Assembly (NCBI RefSeq): GCF_001612685.1
Contig: NZ_BDAY01000105.1
Span: forward strand, 1-39,660
Direction: 5' to 3'
DNA: 39,660 nucleotides
Source of the DNA: Nocardia altamirensis NBRC 108246
Lineage (GTDB): Bacteria; Actinomycetota; Actinomycetes; Mycobacteriales; Mycobacteriaceae
The notes under the pieces are model-generated. The model saw nothing but the letters and a program-made list of their open reading frames with translations, did not search any database and was not told where the DNA came from. The first letter of the stretch is position 1. Every line of letters starts with the position of its first letter. The translations under genes and the position numbers were made by a program. This document shows, in pieces, positions 28,281 to 36,316 of this stretch.

Positions 28281-29611
28281 TGGCTGTACTGATCGTTGCC
28301 GCTGTACTCATTCTCTTGGTCGTGGTGGTGGTCTTCAAGTCGATTGCGCTGGTGCCGCAGGCCGAGGCCGCGGTGATCGAACGGCTCGGGCGTTATTCGC
28401 GCACGGTGTCGGGCCAGCTGACCTTCCTTGTCCCGTTCGCCGACCGCATCCGCGCGAAAGTCGACCTGCGCGAGCGGGTGGTCTCCTTCCCGCCGCAGCC
28501 GGTGATCACCGAGGACAACCTGACGCTGCACATCGACACCGTGGTGTATTTCCAGGTGACGAGCCCGCAGGCGGCGGTCTACGAGATCAGCAACTACATC
28601 GCCGCGGTCGAGCAGCTCACCGTCACCACGCTGCGCAACGTGGTCGGCGGCATGACGCTGGAGCAGACGCTGACCTCGCGCGATCAGATCAACGGCCAGC
28701 TGCGCGGCGTGCTCGACGAAGCGACCGGACGCTGGGGGCTCCGGGTGGCGCGGGTCGAGCTGAAGAGCATCGATCCGCCCGCATCGATCCAGGAGTCGAT
28801 GGAAAAGCAGATGAAGGCCGATCGCGAGAAGCGCGCGATGATCCTCACCGCGGAGGGCACCCGCGAATCACAGATCAAGATGGCCGAGGGCGCCAAGCAG
28901 GCGCAGGTGCTCTCCGCCGAGGGCGCCAAGCAGTCCGCGATCCTCGAGGCCGAAGGTGAACGGCAGAGCCGCATCCTGCGTGCGCAGGGTGAGCGGGCCG
29001 CCTCCTACCTGCAGGCGCAGGGCCAGGCCAAGGCCATCGAAAAGGTCTTCGCGGCAATCAAATCCGGCAAGCCGACGCCGGAACTGCTTGCCTACCAATA
29101 CATGCAGACGTTGCCGTTGGTCGCCCGCGGCGACGCCAACAAGGTGTGGCTGGTGCCGAGCGACTTCGGCAAGGCACTCGAAGGGTTCGCCAAGAGCTTC
29201 GGTTCGCAGGGCGAAGACGGTGTCTTCCGTTACGAGCCGCCGAGCGACGACGGTCAGCCTGTCAAGGTGGAGGACGACTCCGATGTGGCGGACTGGTTCG
29301 ACACCGCCCCCGACCCGGCGATCGAACGGGCCGTTCGCGCGGCCGAGGCGACGGCCCGCACCCCGGTGGAGGGGCTGATGTCACCGCCGCCCGCGGCGCC
29401 GCGTCAGCAATCACCCCACCAGGCGGTGTTGCCCGGGCAGCAGGAGGGTCTGCCTGCGCCGCAGCAGGCACCGCAGCAACAGCAGCCGCAGCAACAGGAG
29501 CCTCCGCAACAGCAACGGCAGCCGCAGCAGCAACCGCAACAGCAGCCGAACTACCGTCCCGACGACCCGCAGGGTCGGCCGTGGCAGCCGCCGGAGACCT
29601 TCTCGAAGTAG
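28280..29611 (+). CDS. SPFH/stomatin-like membrane protein
   Basis: This 443-residue protein has an N-terminal membrane anchor (VLIVAAVLILLVVVVVF), an SPFH domain (about residues 25-210: AVIERLGRYSRTV, SIDPPASIQESMEKQMKAD), then a repeated coiled coil with AEGxxxS/Q units such as AEGAKQAQVLSAEGAKQ. The last 60 residues are a Gln/Pro-rich tail. SPFH proteins oligomerise on membranes and can regulate proteases. It is translationally coupled to NfeD. The tail makes it longer than Rv1488 (about 381 aa, from memory). Confidence 0.93.
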   Translation: MAVLIVAAVLILLVVVVVFKSIALVPQAEAAVIERLGRYSRTVSGQLTFLVPFADRIRAKVDLRERVVSFPPQPVITEDNLTLHIDTVVYFQVTSPQAAVYEISNYIAAVEQLTVTTLRNVVGGMTLEQTLTSRDQINGQLRGVLDEATGRWGLRVARVELKSIDPPASIQESMEKQMKADREKRAMILTAEGTRESQIKMAEGAKQAQVLSAEGAKQSAILEAEGERQSRILRAQGERAASYLQAQGQAKAIEKVFAAIKSGKPTPELLAYQYMQTLPLVARGDANKVWLVPSDFGKALEGFAKSFGSQGEDGVFRYEPPSDDGQPVKVEDDSDVADWFDTAPDPAIERAVRAAEATARTPVEGLMSPPPAAPRQQSPHQAVLPGQQEGLPAPQQAPQQQQPQQQEPPQQQRQPQQQPQQQPNYRPDDPQGRPWQPPETFSK

Positions 29612-29643
29612 GTTTTCGACACGGCGAGGCGCCCCGGGGGGTC

Positions 29644-30936
29644 ATGCGAACCAGGCGGGAACTACTGCAGGTGGCGCTGCTCGCGCCGCTGGCCGCCGCC
29701 TGTGCGCCGGAGCTGCTGCTCGGCAACCCCGGCGCGATCCGCATCGGAGTGTCGTGGAGCGGAACGGAATTGGCGGCGTTCCGTGCGGTGCTGTCCAGCC
29801 TCGGCTACACCGACCAGGTGGACGTCGTCCCGCTCGGCGACGACATCGAGACCGCGTTCACCGCGGGTGGTCGCTCCGCGCCCGACATCGTGATGCTGCC
29901 GCAGGCGGGCCGGGTGCGGGCGCTCGCCGAGCAGGGCAAGCTGAAACCGGTCGCCCGCGCGCTGTGGTCCGACGAGCTCGGCTCACGGTATCCGGACGTC
30001 TGGCGACAGTTGTTGCAGTACAAGGGCGAACCGTACGGCGTGCCGTTCAAGGCGGCCGACAAATCGATGGTCTGGTTCAACAAGCAGCTGGTCGCGGAAT
30101 ACCGTCTCGGCGACCCGGCCGGCTGGACGCTCGCGGACTGGCTGGACCGGATGGAGGTGCTCGCCGAGGCGCCGGTCCGGTTGCTTGCGCTAGGCGCCGC
30201 CGACGGCTGGGTGCTCACCGACGTCTTCGAGAACGCGCTGCTCGCCGAGTCGCCGCGGATCTACGACGAGGTGGCCGTCGCGGGGGACCGGCACACGTGG
30301 GACAGTCCAGCGGTGCGCGCCGCGCTCGGGCATCTCGGCCTGCTCTGGGGGCATCGGCACGCGTTCCCCGGCGGCGTGGCGGCCGCGTTGACCAGGCAGT
30401 TCCCCGACGCGGTGCGGGAGGTGTTCGAGCATCGGCGCGCGGTGATGGTGGTCGAACCGGACTTCGCCGAGCCGATCGTGCATGCCGCCGTGCAGCGTTC
30501 AGGGCGCCGGGTCGAGGATGTGGTCGGTGTCGCTGCGTTTCCTGCGGTCGAACCGGGGCTGGCGCCGCCGCGGATCGTCGGCGGCGATGTCATGGTGGTG
30601 ACCAAGTCGGCGACCGCGCAGGCCAGAGGACTGGTCGACGCTCTCGCCGCGCCGGGTGCCGCGCTGCCGTGGATCCAGCAGTACGGCGGATTCCTCAGCC
30701 CGAATCTACGGACCAGCGCACCGTATTCGCCACTACTCGAACAGTCGGCACGCGCACTGCGCACCCGCAGCGCCTTCGATCTCTCCGACCGAATCGGCGC
30801 AGTCGGCGGCCGAAACGGCCTGTGGCGCATCCTGACCGACTTCCTGATCACCGTCGGCGACGGCGCGATCGAACGGCTCGACGAGGCGACCGATCGCGCG
30901 ATCATCGCGCTCGATGCCTCGGATCGGGGGCGGTGA
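29644..30936 (+). CDS. ABC transporter substrate-binding lipoprotein
   Basis: This 430-residue protein starts MRTRRELLQVALLAPLAAAC, a signal with a lipobox (LAAAC), so the Cys would be lipidated. The mature part matches the sugar-type extracellular solute-binding family: IGVSWSGTELAAF, PDIVMLPQAGRVRALAEQGKL, YGVPFKAADKSMVWFNK. It is encoded upstream of a fused permease. No ATPase gene is nearby, so a shared ATPase such as MsiK-type is likely. The ligand is unknown. The stop overlaps the next ATG (TGATG). Confidence 0.9.
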   Translation: MRTRRELLQVALLAPLAAACAPELLLGNPGAIRIGVSWSGTELAAFRAVLSSLGYTDQVDVVPLGDDIETAFTAGGRSAPDIVMLPQAGRVRALAEQGKLKPVARALWSDELGSRYPDVWRQLLQYKGEPYGVPFKAADKSMVWFNKQLVAEYRLGDPAGWTLADWLDRMEVLAEAPVRLLALGAADGWVLTDVFENALLAESPRIYDEVAVAGDRHTWDSPAVRAALGHLGLLWGHRHAFPGGVAAALTRQFPDAVREVFEHRRAVMVVEPDFAEPIVHAAVQRSGRRVEDVVGVAAFPAVEPGLAPPRIVGGDVMVVTKSATAQARGLVDALAAPGAALPWIQQYGGFLSPNLRTSAPYSPLLEQSARALRTRSAFDLSDRIGAVGGRNGLWRILTDFLITVGDGAIERLDEATDRAIIALDASDRGR

Positions 30937-31508
30937 TGGGTTCGCTTGACTATCAGCCGATTTGGCTGGGGCGCAAAGACTCGGCCGATCGTGGTGCTCG
31001 ATCGGGTGGAGAGGTGGCGGTGATGAGTCCGATGGAGTATCAGGCCATTTGGCTTGGGCTCGACGCCGATCGTGGCATTCGACGGCGCGGAGGCGCTGCG
31101 GTGTTGAGTCCGGTGGGCTGTCGGGCTGCTGGGCTGGGGCTTGACGATGCGGCCGATCGGCTGGGGCTCGCCGATGATGCCGATCGTGGTGCTCGATGGG
31201 GTGGCGGGGTGGCGGTGATGAGTCCGATGGAGTATCAGGCCATTTGGTTTGGGCTCGCCGACGCCGATCGTGGCATTCGACGGCGCGGAGGCGCGGCGGT
31301 GTTGAGTCCGGTGAAGTGTCGGGCTGCTGGGCTGGGGCTTGATGATGCGGCCGATTGGTTTGGGCTCGCCGATGATGCCGGTCGTGGTGCTCGATGGGGT
31401 GGCGGGGTGGCGATAGTGGGTTCGATGGAGTGTCGCGCTGCTGGGCTGGGGCTAGATGATGCGGCCGATCGTGGCGCTCGAGGGGGCGGTGATGACGGGT
31501 CCGCTTGA
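30936..31508 (+). CDS. repeat-built ORF between binding protein and permease
   Basis: This 190-codon frame starts at an ATG inside the stop of the binding-protein gene. It is made of six units that begin MGSLDYQPIW, MSPMEYQAIWLG, LSPVGCRAAGLG, MSPMEYQAIWFG, LSPVKCRAAGLG and VGSMECRAAGLG. Each then runs into a D(A)DRG-type, Gly/Arg-rich segment. The units resemble the start of the permease (MTGPLDYQANGLRL), so the gene junction seems to have been amplified. No known domain is seen. Whether it makes a protein is unsure. It ends 17 nt inside the permease gene. Confidence 0.4.
   Translation: MGSLDYQPIWLGRKDSADRGARSGGEVAVMSPMEYQAIWLGLDADRGIRRRGGAAVLSPVGCRAAGLGLDDAADRLGLADDADRGARWGGGVAVMSPMEYQAIWFGLADADRGIRRRGGAAVLSPVKCRAAGLGLDDAADWFGLADDAGRGARWGGGVAIVGSMECRAAGLGLDDAADRGARGGGDDGSA
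30937..31491 (+). repeat. tandem repeat array with 195-198 bp higher-order period
   Basis: Unit starts are at 30936, 31023, 31104, 31218, 31302 and 31416. Units 2-3 (from 31023) are repeated as units 4-5 (from 31218), 195 bp later, with few changes. Shared segments include GGCGGTGATGAGTCCGATGG and GGGCTGCTGGGCTGGGGCTT. The spacing is always a multiple of three, so the frame stays open. Each boundary copies the GGCGGTGATG junction of the flanking genes. Confidence 0.85.
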
Positions 31509-33315
31509 TTATCAGGCCAATGGACTGCGGCTCGAGCTTGCTACTCGGCGGATGAGTGGGCCGCTCGTGGCGGGTAGTCATCCGCGTCGTTGGATCGGTT
31601 GGGCCACAGGGCTTCCCGCGACACTGTTGACGGTGTCGTTGGTGGTGGTGCCGGTGGTGTGGACCGTTGTGCTCGCGGTGCGCGCCAGGCCGTTGGTGGT
31701 CGTCGCGTGTCTGCTGGTCGCGGTCGGGGCGGTCGGCGCTACTCAACTCGCCAGGCACCGTTGGGTTTCCGGGGTTCGGCTGCTGTGCTGGCCGATCACG
31801 CTCGGACTGATCGGTGCGGGAATGTGGTTGCTGGGCAAGGGACTCGGCCGCGACGGCACGTGGGCCTACGTGCGGACACTGGCCTGGGTGGTGTTCGGGG
31901 TGGTCCTGCTCGGCATCGGATTGAGCATCGCGTGGTTGGCGCGCGACTCCCGGTGGCTGTGGCGGCCGTTGATCGTGCCGTTCGGGATCTCGGCGGTGGT
32001 GTCCGGTGTCGCCTTCCGGCTGATCTTCCAGTTCGGCGGTGATTGGCTCGGCATCGACAATGTGGCCGTATACAAGTGGTGGTTCCGTGTGATGCTCGGC
32101 TCCGCGTTCCTGTGGACGTGGCTCGGCTTCGTCACCGGGCTTTTTCGCGCGGGCATCCTTGCCGTCGAGGCGGATCCGGTCCGCGCGGGCTACCTGCACG
32201 GTGAGGGCAAACAGTTTCCGTTCCGGCGGCTGTTCGAACTCCTGCGTCCTGTCGTGTTGATTGTGGGGCTCGCCGTCGGTGTCGCGGCGGCCAGGGTGTT
32301 CGATGTGGTGCTCATCGGGGTGCCCGGCTCGCTTCAATATCAGATCGACAGCGCGACCGTGCACTGGTGGCGGCTCGCCGTCGACCCCGGTGTCGACCCG
32401 GGTGTGGCCGCCGCGTACGGCTTGCCGCTCGCGGTGCTCGTCGGCTTCGTTGCGTGGTTGCTGCAGACGAATGTGCGCAGGCACCGGACGAGTTGGGCGG
32501 CGCAGGCAGGTCAGGAAGGGATGGTGGCGCGGCACGGGCTCGGCGTTCGCCGCGGGCTGGGGATGTTCGCGGTGTCGGTGCTGGCGCTCGCACCGATCGG
32601 GTGGCTGATCGTGGTCGCGCTGCGCGATCGCAACGGATTCGGATTCGGCGCGGTCACCAGGATGTTTCGCGATCCGGCGCTGGTGCGGTCACTGGAAACC
32701 ACGGCATGGGTCGCCTCCTTGGCCACCCTCATCGTGGTCACCGCGGCGGTGCCGGTGGCGTATCGGCTTGCGGCACTGCGGCCGAACCGGCCCGCCGCAG
32801 GCATCGCGGTGCTGACGCTCGTCGTGCTCTCGGTGCTGCCGGTGCAGAGCTATCTCGGCCCGGTGGACGCCTTCATCGACGCCAATGCGCTGTCCGGCAC
32901 CCGAATTCCGTTGATCCTGCTGCACGCGGCCGCCGGGTTACCGATCGCGATCCTGGTGTTACGCGGCGCACTGCTCGCCGCACCGGGCACTCCGTCCGCC
33001 GACGCACTGCACGGCCTAGCTGGCCCCGGCGCGATCGTGCGTCGAGTGCTGCACTCGGCAGGCCCCGCCCTCGGCGCGGTAGCGGTGCTCGAATTCATCC
33101 AGGTATGGAACGATTTCGTAATCGGGCTACTGATCAGTGGCGCCGGCGCGACCCCCTGGTCATTGCTGCTGTGGGGCGGCGCACGCCAATTCAGCGAGAA
33201 CTCAGCCCAATTGGCCGCCGGCTCCCTGATCTCGGCAGTCCTGCCCGTCGTCCTCCTGGTACTGACCTGGCGCCGCTGGCTGGTCCCCGGCCTGACCGGC
33301 GGGGTCCTGCGATGA
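31492..33315 (+). CDS. fused two-domain ABC sugar permease
   Basis: This 607-residue membrane protein appears to be two permease domains in one chain. The first half has several membrane spans and an EAA-type loop (EADPVRAGYLHGEGKQFPFRRL). The second half begins around RGLGMFAVSVLALAPIGWL and has its own loop (ADALHGLAGPGAIVRRVLHS). This equals a fusion of MalF- and MalG-type subunits. It would move the ligand of the lipoprotein upstream, and needs an ATPase encoded elsewhere. ATG 31492 gives an N-terminus resembling the preceding repeats; ATG 31552 (MSGPLVAGSHPRR) is the alternative. Its stop overlaps the next ATG (ATGA). Confidence 0.85.
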   Translation: MTGPLDYQANGLRLELATRRMSGPLVAGSHPRRWIGWATGLPATLLTVSLVVVPVVWTVVLAVRARPLVVVACLLVAVGAVGATQLARHRWVSGVRLLCWPITLGLIGAGMWLLGKGLGRDGTWAYVRTLAWVVFGVVLLGIGLSIAWLARDSRWLWRPLIVPFGISAVVSGVAFRLIFQFGGDWLGIDNVAVYKWWFRVMLGSAFLWTWLGFVTGLFRAGILAVEADPVRAGYLHGEGKQFPFRRLFELLRPVVLIVGLAVGVAAARVFDVVLIGVPGSLQYQIDSATVHWWRLAVDPGVDPGVAAAYGLPLAVLVGFVAWLLQTNVRRHRTSWAAQAGQEGMVARHGLGVRRGLGMFAVSVLALAPIGWLIVVALRDRNGFGFGAVTRMFRDPALVRSLETTAWVASLATLIVVTAAVPVAYRLAALRPNRPAAGIAVLTLVVLSVLPVQSYLGPVDAFIDANALSGTRIPLILLHAAAGLPIAILVLRGALLAAPGTPSADALHGLAGPGAIVRRVLHSAGPALGAVAVLEFIQVWNDFVIGLLISGAGATPWSLLLWGGARQFSENSAQLAAGSLISAVLPVVLLVLTWRRWLVPGLTGGVLR

Positions 33316-33389
33316 ATGTGCTCGGTGGGCGAATCTCGGTGCGGTGTGGCTTGTTTCGGGCGAAGTCGGGCGGCGAGGAGTGGATATGA
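33312..33389 (+). CDS. 25-aa mini-ORF linking permease and TPR gene
   Basis: The frame starts at ATG 33312 overlapping the permease stop (ATGA) and ends at TGA 33387-33389 overlapping the TPR gene ATG (ATGA). The peptide starts MNVLGGRISVRCG. It fills the 70-bp gap exactly and its end carries the GAGGAG ribosome-binding site of the TPR gene. It may only keep ribosomes moving between the genes. Confidence 0.4.
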   Translation: MNVLGGRISVRCGLFRAKSGGEEWI

Positions 33390-35131
33390 GCGACGGCGGT
33401 GATCAGGCAGGGCATGGGGCGGAGGGGGCTGTCGATCGGGTTGCGCCGAGATCGTCTGTTTGGCAAGGGTTTCTGGGAACGACGTCGGTGTTGTCGTCCA
33501 CGTTGTTGCTCGAGCTCGCGCACAACATGGTGGTGAACTCGCTGGGGGAGAGTTCCGTTGCCAAGGTGGCGGCGAACGCGTTGCGCGGACTGTGGGTGGT
33601 CATCGTGGTTGTGGCGTTGGCGTATGTGGGCTACCGGGGTCTGCTCTGGTATCGCGAAAGGATCCGCACCGCACACGAACTCGATCTGATCGCCGATCTC
33701 GTCGAGCCGGGGCCTCGGGTGCTTGCCGTTGAGCAGGAACCGTGCCCAGACTCGCCGCGCATCGTGACGGCGCTGAACGGTCACGAGATCGGCGCGGTGC
33801 TGCGGGAGCTGCCCGTCCGCGAATTCGAGGCGATCGCGCTGCTTGCCGTCTTGACTGCCGCTCTCGACGCGCCGGCGCGACTGCCGCTGGAGCGGGTCGC
33901 GCCGCATCCCACCGGCGCCGTGCTGCTCGACGATCTTCAACACCGCGGCATCGTGACATCCCTTGGCTCGCAACGTTTCTGTCTGCGTCAGGTGCCGGGG
34001 TTGCCGGACCGGGCGACGGTGCTCGCTGGGGCGCGGTGGCGGGCGGCGCTGACCGCGCTCGTGCACTACTACGCGGACCGGGCGACCCGGTGGGCGTTCG
34101 CGCTGAATACGGTCCGTTTCGCGGCGGGAGCGCGGCGCTGGTTCGAGTCCGAGGAACCCTATCTGCGCACGCTGATCACCAGCTGTGCGGCGCTCGGCGA
34201 CAGGGTGCCGGCGACTCTGGCGCCCGAACTGGTGCGGATCGGTGACGCACTCGACGCATGGTATGCCCGGATCGGCTTGGGGGAGAACAGCTCCGGGTTG
34301 GCCGCCGAGTTGTGTGCGGTGCACGGAGTGGAAGGTCTTGTGCTGCACCGTGATCTGGCGTGGATGCGGGCGGACCGACTGCGCGAGCGGCCGCAGCGTT
34401 ACCGGCCGCGGAACCTGTCGACCAGCTTGGCCGCGCGGTGGGAGCATCGTGCGGCGCTGCGCCTACTGGCCACCGCGCAGGCGACGGCGGATGAGCGTGA
34501 GGCAAAGTTGGTCGCGGCGGCGGCGCGGCTGGAGGCGTCCTGGTGGTTGCTGCCGCGCGAGGATGTCGCCGGTGAGGTGTGCGCGTTGATCAACCTGGCG
34601 GTCGTGCACATTCGGCAGGGCAGGCTCGATGCTGCCCAGGACCGGTTGGAGTTGGCAGAGTCCCTGACTCGCACCGGTCGCGACCCGGATGGTCGCGCCC
34701 ACATTCACGAGACGCTCGGCATCGTCTGGTGGACGCGCGGTGAACCGCGGCGGGCGCTGCGCTGCTGGCAGCAAGCGTTGACCGGGTATCGCATGATGGC
34801 TGACGATCACGGGACCGCGCGCTGTCTGCAGCATCTCGGCTCCGCCATGATCGTCGCGCCGGAACACGGCGGCACTCTGCTCGGCGCGGACCCGCCGCTC
34901 ACCCGCAGCGAAGTACAACGTCAAGCCAGCGGGTGGCTCGCCGAGGCGCAGCGCTTGCACCCCGGTGCGCGGTACGCGGAACACTATGCGGGCCAGGTGC
35001 GTTCAATGCTCACCCCATCCGGCCGCCGCGAGGGCATCCGCAGGCTCCTGCCGCCCCGCGAGTCGACCACCTCGCTCGACGAGATCGATCGTTGGCCCCT
35101 ACCTATCGCAGACCCCGCGATGACGGTGTAG
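33386..35131 (+). CDS. membrane protein with TPR-like C-terminal region
   Basis: This 581-residue protein has one clear membrane segment near residues 70-90 (LWVVIVVVALAYVGYRGLLW), with a weaker hydrophobic stretch before it. The C-terminal half is helical with TPR-like units (ALINLAVVHIRQGRLDAAQDRLELAESL, shown here by AVVHIRQGRLDAAQ; and HETLGIVWWTRGEPRRALRC). The middle part is rich in Arg/Ala/Leu. It may be a scaffold or sensor. ATG 33386 follows GAGGAG. Its coupling to the transporter suggests a related role, but the function is unknown. Confidence 0.75.
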   Translation: MSDGGDQAGHGAEGAVDRVAPRSSVWQGFLGTTSVLSSTLLLELAHNMVVNSLGESSVAKVAANALRGLWVVIVVVALAYVGYRGLLWYRERIRTAHELDLIADLVEPGPRVLAVEQEPCPDSPRIVTALNGHEIGAVLRELPVREFEAIALLAVLTAALDAPARLPLERVAPHPTGAVLLDDLQHRGIVTSLGSQRFCLRQVPGLPDRATVLAGARWRAALTALVHYYADRATRWAFALNTVRFAAGARRWFESEEPYLRTLITSCAALGDRVPATLAPELVRIGDALDAWYARIGLGENSSGLAAELCAVHGVEGLVLHRDLAWMRADRLRERPQRYRPRNLSTSLAARWEHRAALRLLATAQATADEREAKLVAAAARLEASWWLLPREDVAGEVCALINLAVVHIRQGRLDAAQDRLELAESLTRTGRDPDGRAHIHETLGIVWWTRGEPRRALRCWQQALTGYRMMADDHGTARCLQHLGSAMIVAPEHGGTLLGADPPLTRSEVQRQASGWLAEAQRLHPGARYAEHYAGQVRSMLTPSGRREGIRRLLPPRESTTSLDEIDRWPLPIADPAMTV

Positions 35132-35169
35132 CCGATCGTGCTTGTCCGAAATTGTCCTTCGACTATTTA

Positions 35170-35213
35170 GGCCTGGGATAAGAGTTTTCCAGGCCGGGGG
35201 TAAGCCCGGCTTT
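35170..35213 (+). terminator. two overlapping hairpins after the TPR gene
   Basis: GGCCTGG (35170-35176) pairs with CCAGGCC (35189-35195). GCCGGG (35193-35198) pairs with CCCGGC (35205-35210) and is followed by TTT. They share three bases, so they compete at their junction. The second looks like a terminator. Confidence 0.5.
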
Positions 35214-35396
35214 GATGGGCGGTTTGCGTTGGGAGACTTCAGGTGTAGTGATCCGAGTTTGGTGTGCTTAGCTTCCCGGGTTCGACGGTCTCCTGGCGAG
35301 CAGGACAGTCTCGGGGTTTGCACTGGATAGCGTGGTGGCGTCGCCTGCCGTACCCGGCTGACCTCCGCTGTCAGTCACGGGTTCTCTCGTCCCAGC

Positions 35397-35624
35397 CGGG
35401 TCACTTGGCTGTGGTCCGGTTCAAAGATCTTCCAGAAGTGATCTTGGAAAGTTGACGGGAGAGAAATGGTGCGTGTCGCACGGCGTGTTGCAACCATTTG
35501 ACTCCGCTCAACGGTGGTCTGCAACCATTTCTCTCCGGTCAACGGGGCAGCAGCAACCATTTGACTACCGTCAACGAGGCCCAACCACTTGACTACCGTC
35601 GATGGGGGTCGGCAACCGCCCCCC
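35397..35624 (+). repeat. repeat module 1 (inverted head plus ~31-bp repeats)
   Basis: The module opens CCGGGTCA...GTGGTCCGG, then has the head GTTGACGGGAGAGAAATGG at 35451-35469. After GTGCGTGTCGC come repeats starting CAACC at 35491, 35522, 35554, 35582 and 35613 (periods 28-32 bp), for example CAACCATTTCTCTCCGGTCA. These are close to the reverse complement of the head. No gene is seen here. Confidence 0.8.
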
Positions 35625-35985
35625 GGGTCATCGGCCGGTGGTCCGGCACGGAGACCTTTGAAGCGATCTTGAAGCGTTGACGTGAGAGAAAATGTGCGTG
35701 TCGCGACACGCGTCGCAACCACTTCTCTCACGCCAATCAGGTTCAGCAACCATTTCTCTCACGCCAACGCGGTCGGCAACCGTTTCTCTCACGCCAACGC
35801 GGTCGGCAACCGTTTCTCTCACGCCAACGCGGTCGGCAACCGTTTCTCTCACGCCAACGCGGTCGGCAACCGTTTCTCTCACGCTAACGAAGCTCGGCAA
35901 CCCTTCCTCTCACGCCGATAGGCTCGGCAACCCTTCTCTCACGCTAACGAAGCTCGGCAACCACTTCTCACGCCGATGCGCGGCT
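35625..35985 (+). repeat. repeat module 2 (inverted head plus nine 30-31 bp repeats)
   Basis: This is a diverged duplicate of module 1, offset by about 225 bp. Its head GTTGACGTGAGAGAAAATG is at 35676-35694. Nine units beginning CAACC follow at 35716, 35747, 35777, 35807, 35837, 35867, 35898, 35928 and 35958. Several central units are identical over 30 bp (CAACCGTTTCTCTCACGCCA and ten more bases). All reading frames stay open because the period is mostly 30, but none has a credible protein. Confidence 0.88.
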
Positions 35986-36053
35986 CGCGACCTCACAGGG
36001 GTTCCGGCGCGAGAGTTGGTGCAGCCATGTCTCGTTCGCGCAGGCGGCGGTCA

Positions 36054-36111
36054 ACGAGTGGTACATGGTGGAGGCGTTTGCGGCGTGTCGCCTCCACCAT
36101 GTACCACTCGT
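36054..36111. repeat. perfect 23-bp inverted repeat (hairpin)
   Basis: Positions 36054-36076 (starting ACGAGTGGTACATGG) are the exact reverse complement of 36089-36111. The 12-nt loop is TTTGCGGCGTGT. No T-tract follows. It lies 70 bp after the repeat modules, in the same non-coding region. It might end a transcript, be a protein-binding site, or be a mobile palindromic element. Between it and the methyltransferase start at 36317 I see nothing else. Confidence 0.9.
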
Positions 36112-36316
36112 GAGGGAGCGTCTCGCATGGTGGGATGCGGCGGAGGTTGTGGGCCCGATTCGGGGACTGCTTTGTATCGACCGGATCGGTTCGCTCGGCT
36201 CGGGTGCTGTGACGGGGCGGATCGACAGAGCGAGTGGGGATCTGGGGTCTGCGGGTGTGACGGAGGGTACAGGTGAGGACGGGCCGGGTGCGGAGTGAGG
36301 TGGCAGACTTCGAAGT

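Noticed and set aside
30733..32535. 600-codon minus-strand frame rich in His/Pro/Arg
   Set aside because: It lies over the binding protein, repeat ORF and permease; its composition is that of an antisense shadow in high-GC DNA.
35716..35985. CRISPR array
   Set aside because: The 30-bp units are contiguous copies without unique spacers, and no cas gene is nearby.
35692..36276. Repeat proteins encoded by the 30-bp array (SLTPTRSATV or VGVRETVADR units)
   Set aside because: Because the period is 30 bp, all frames are open in the array; none has a credible start, domain or end outside it.
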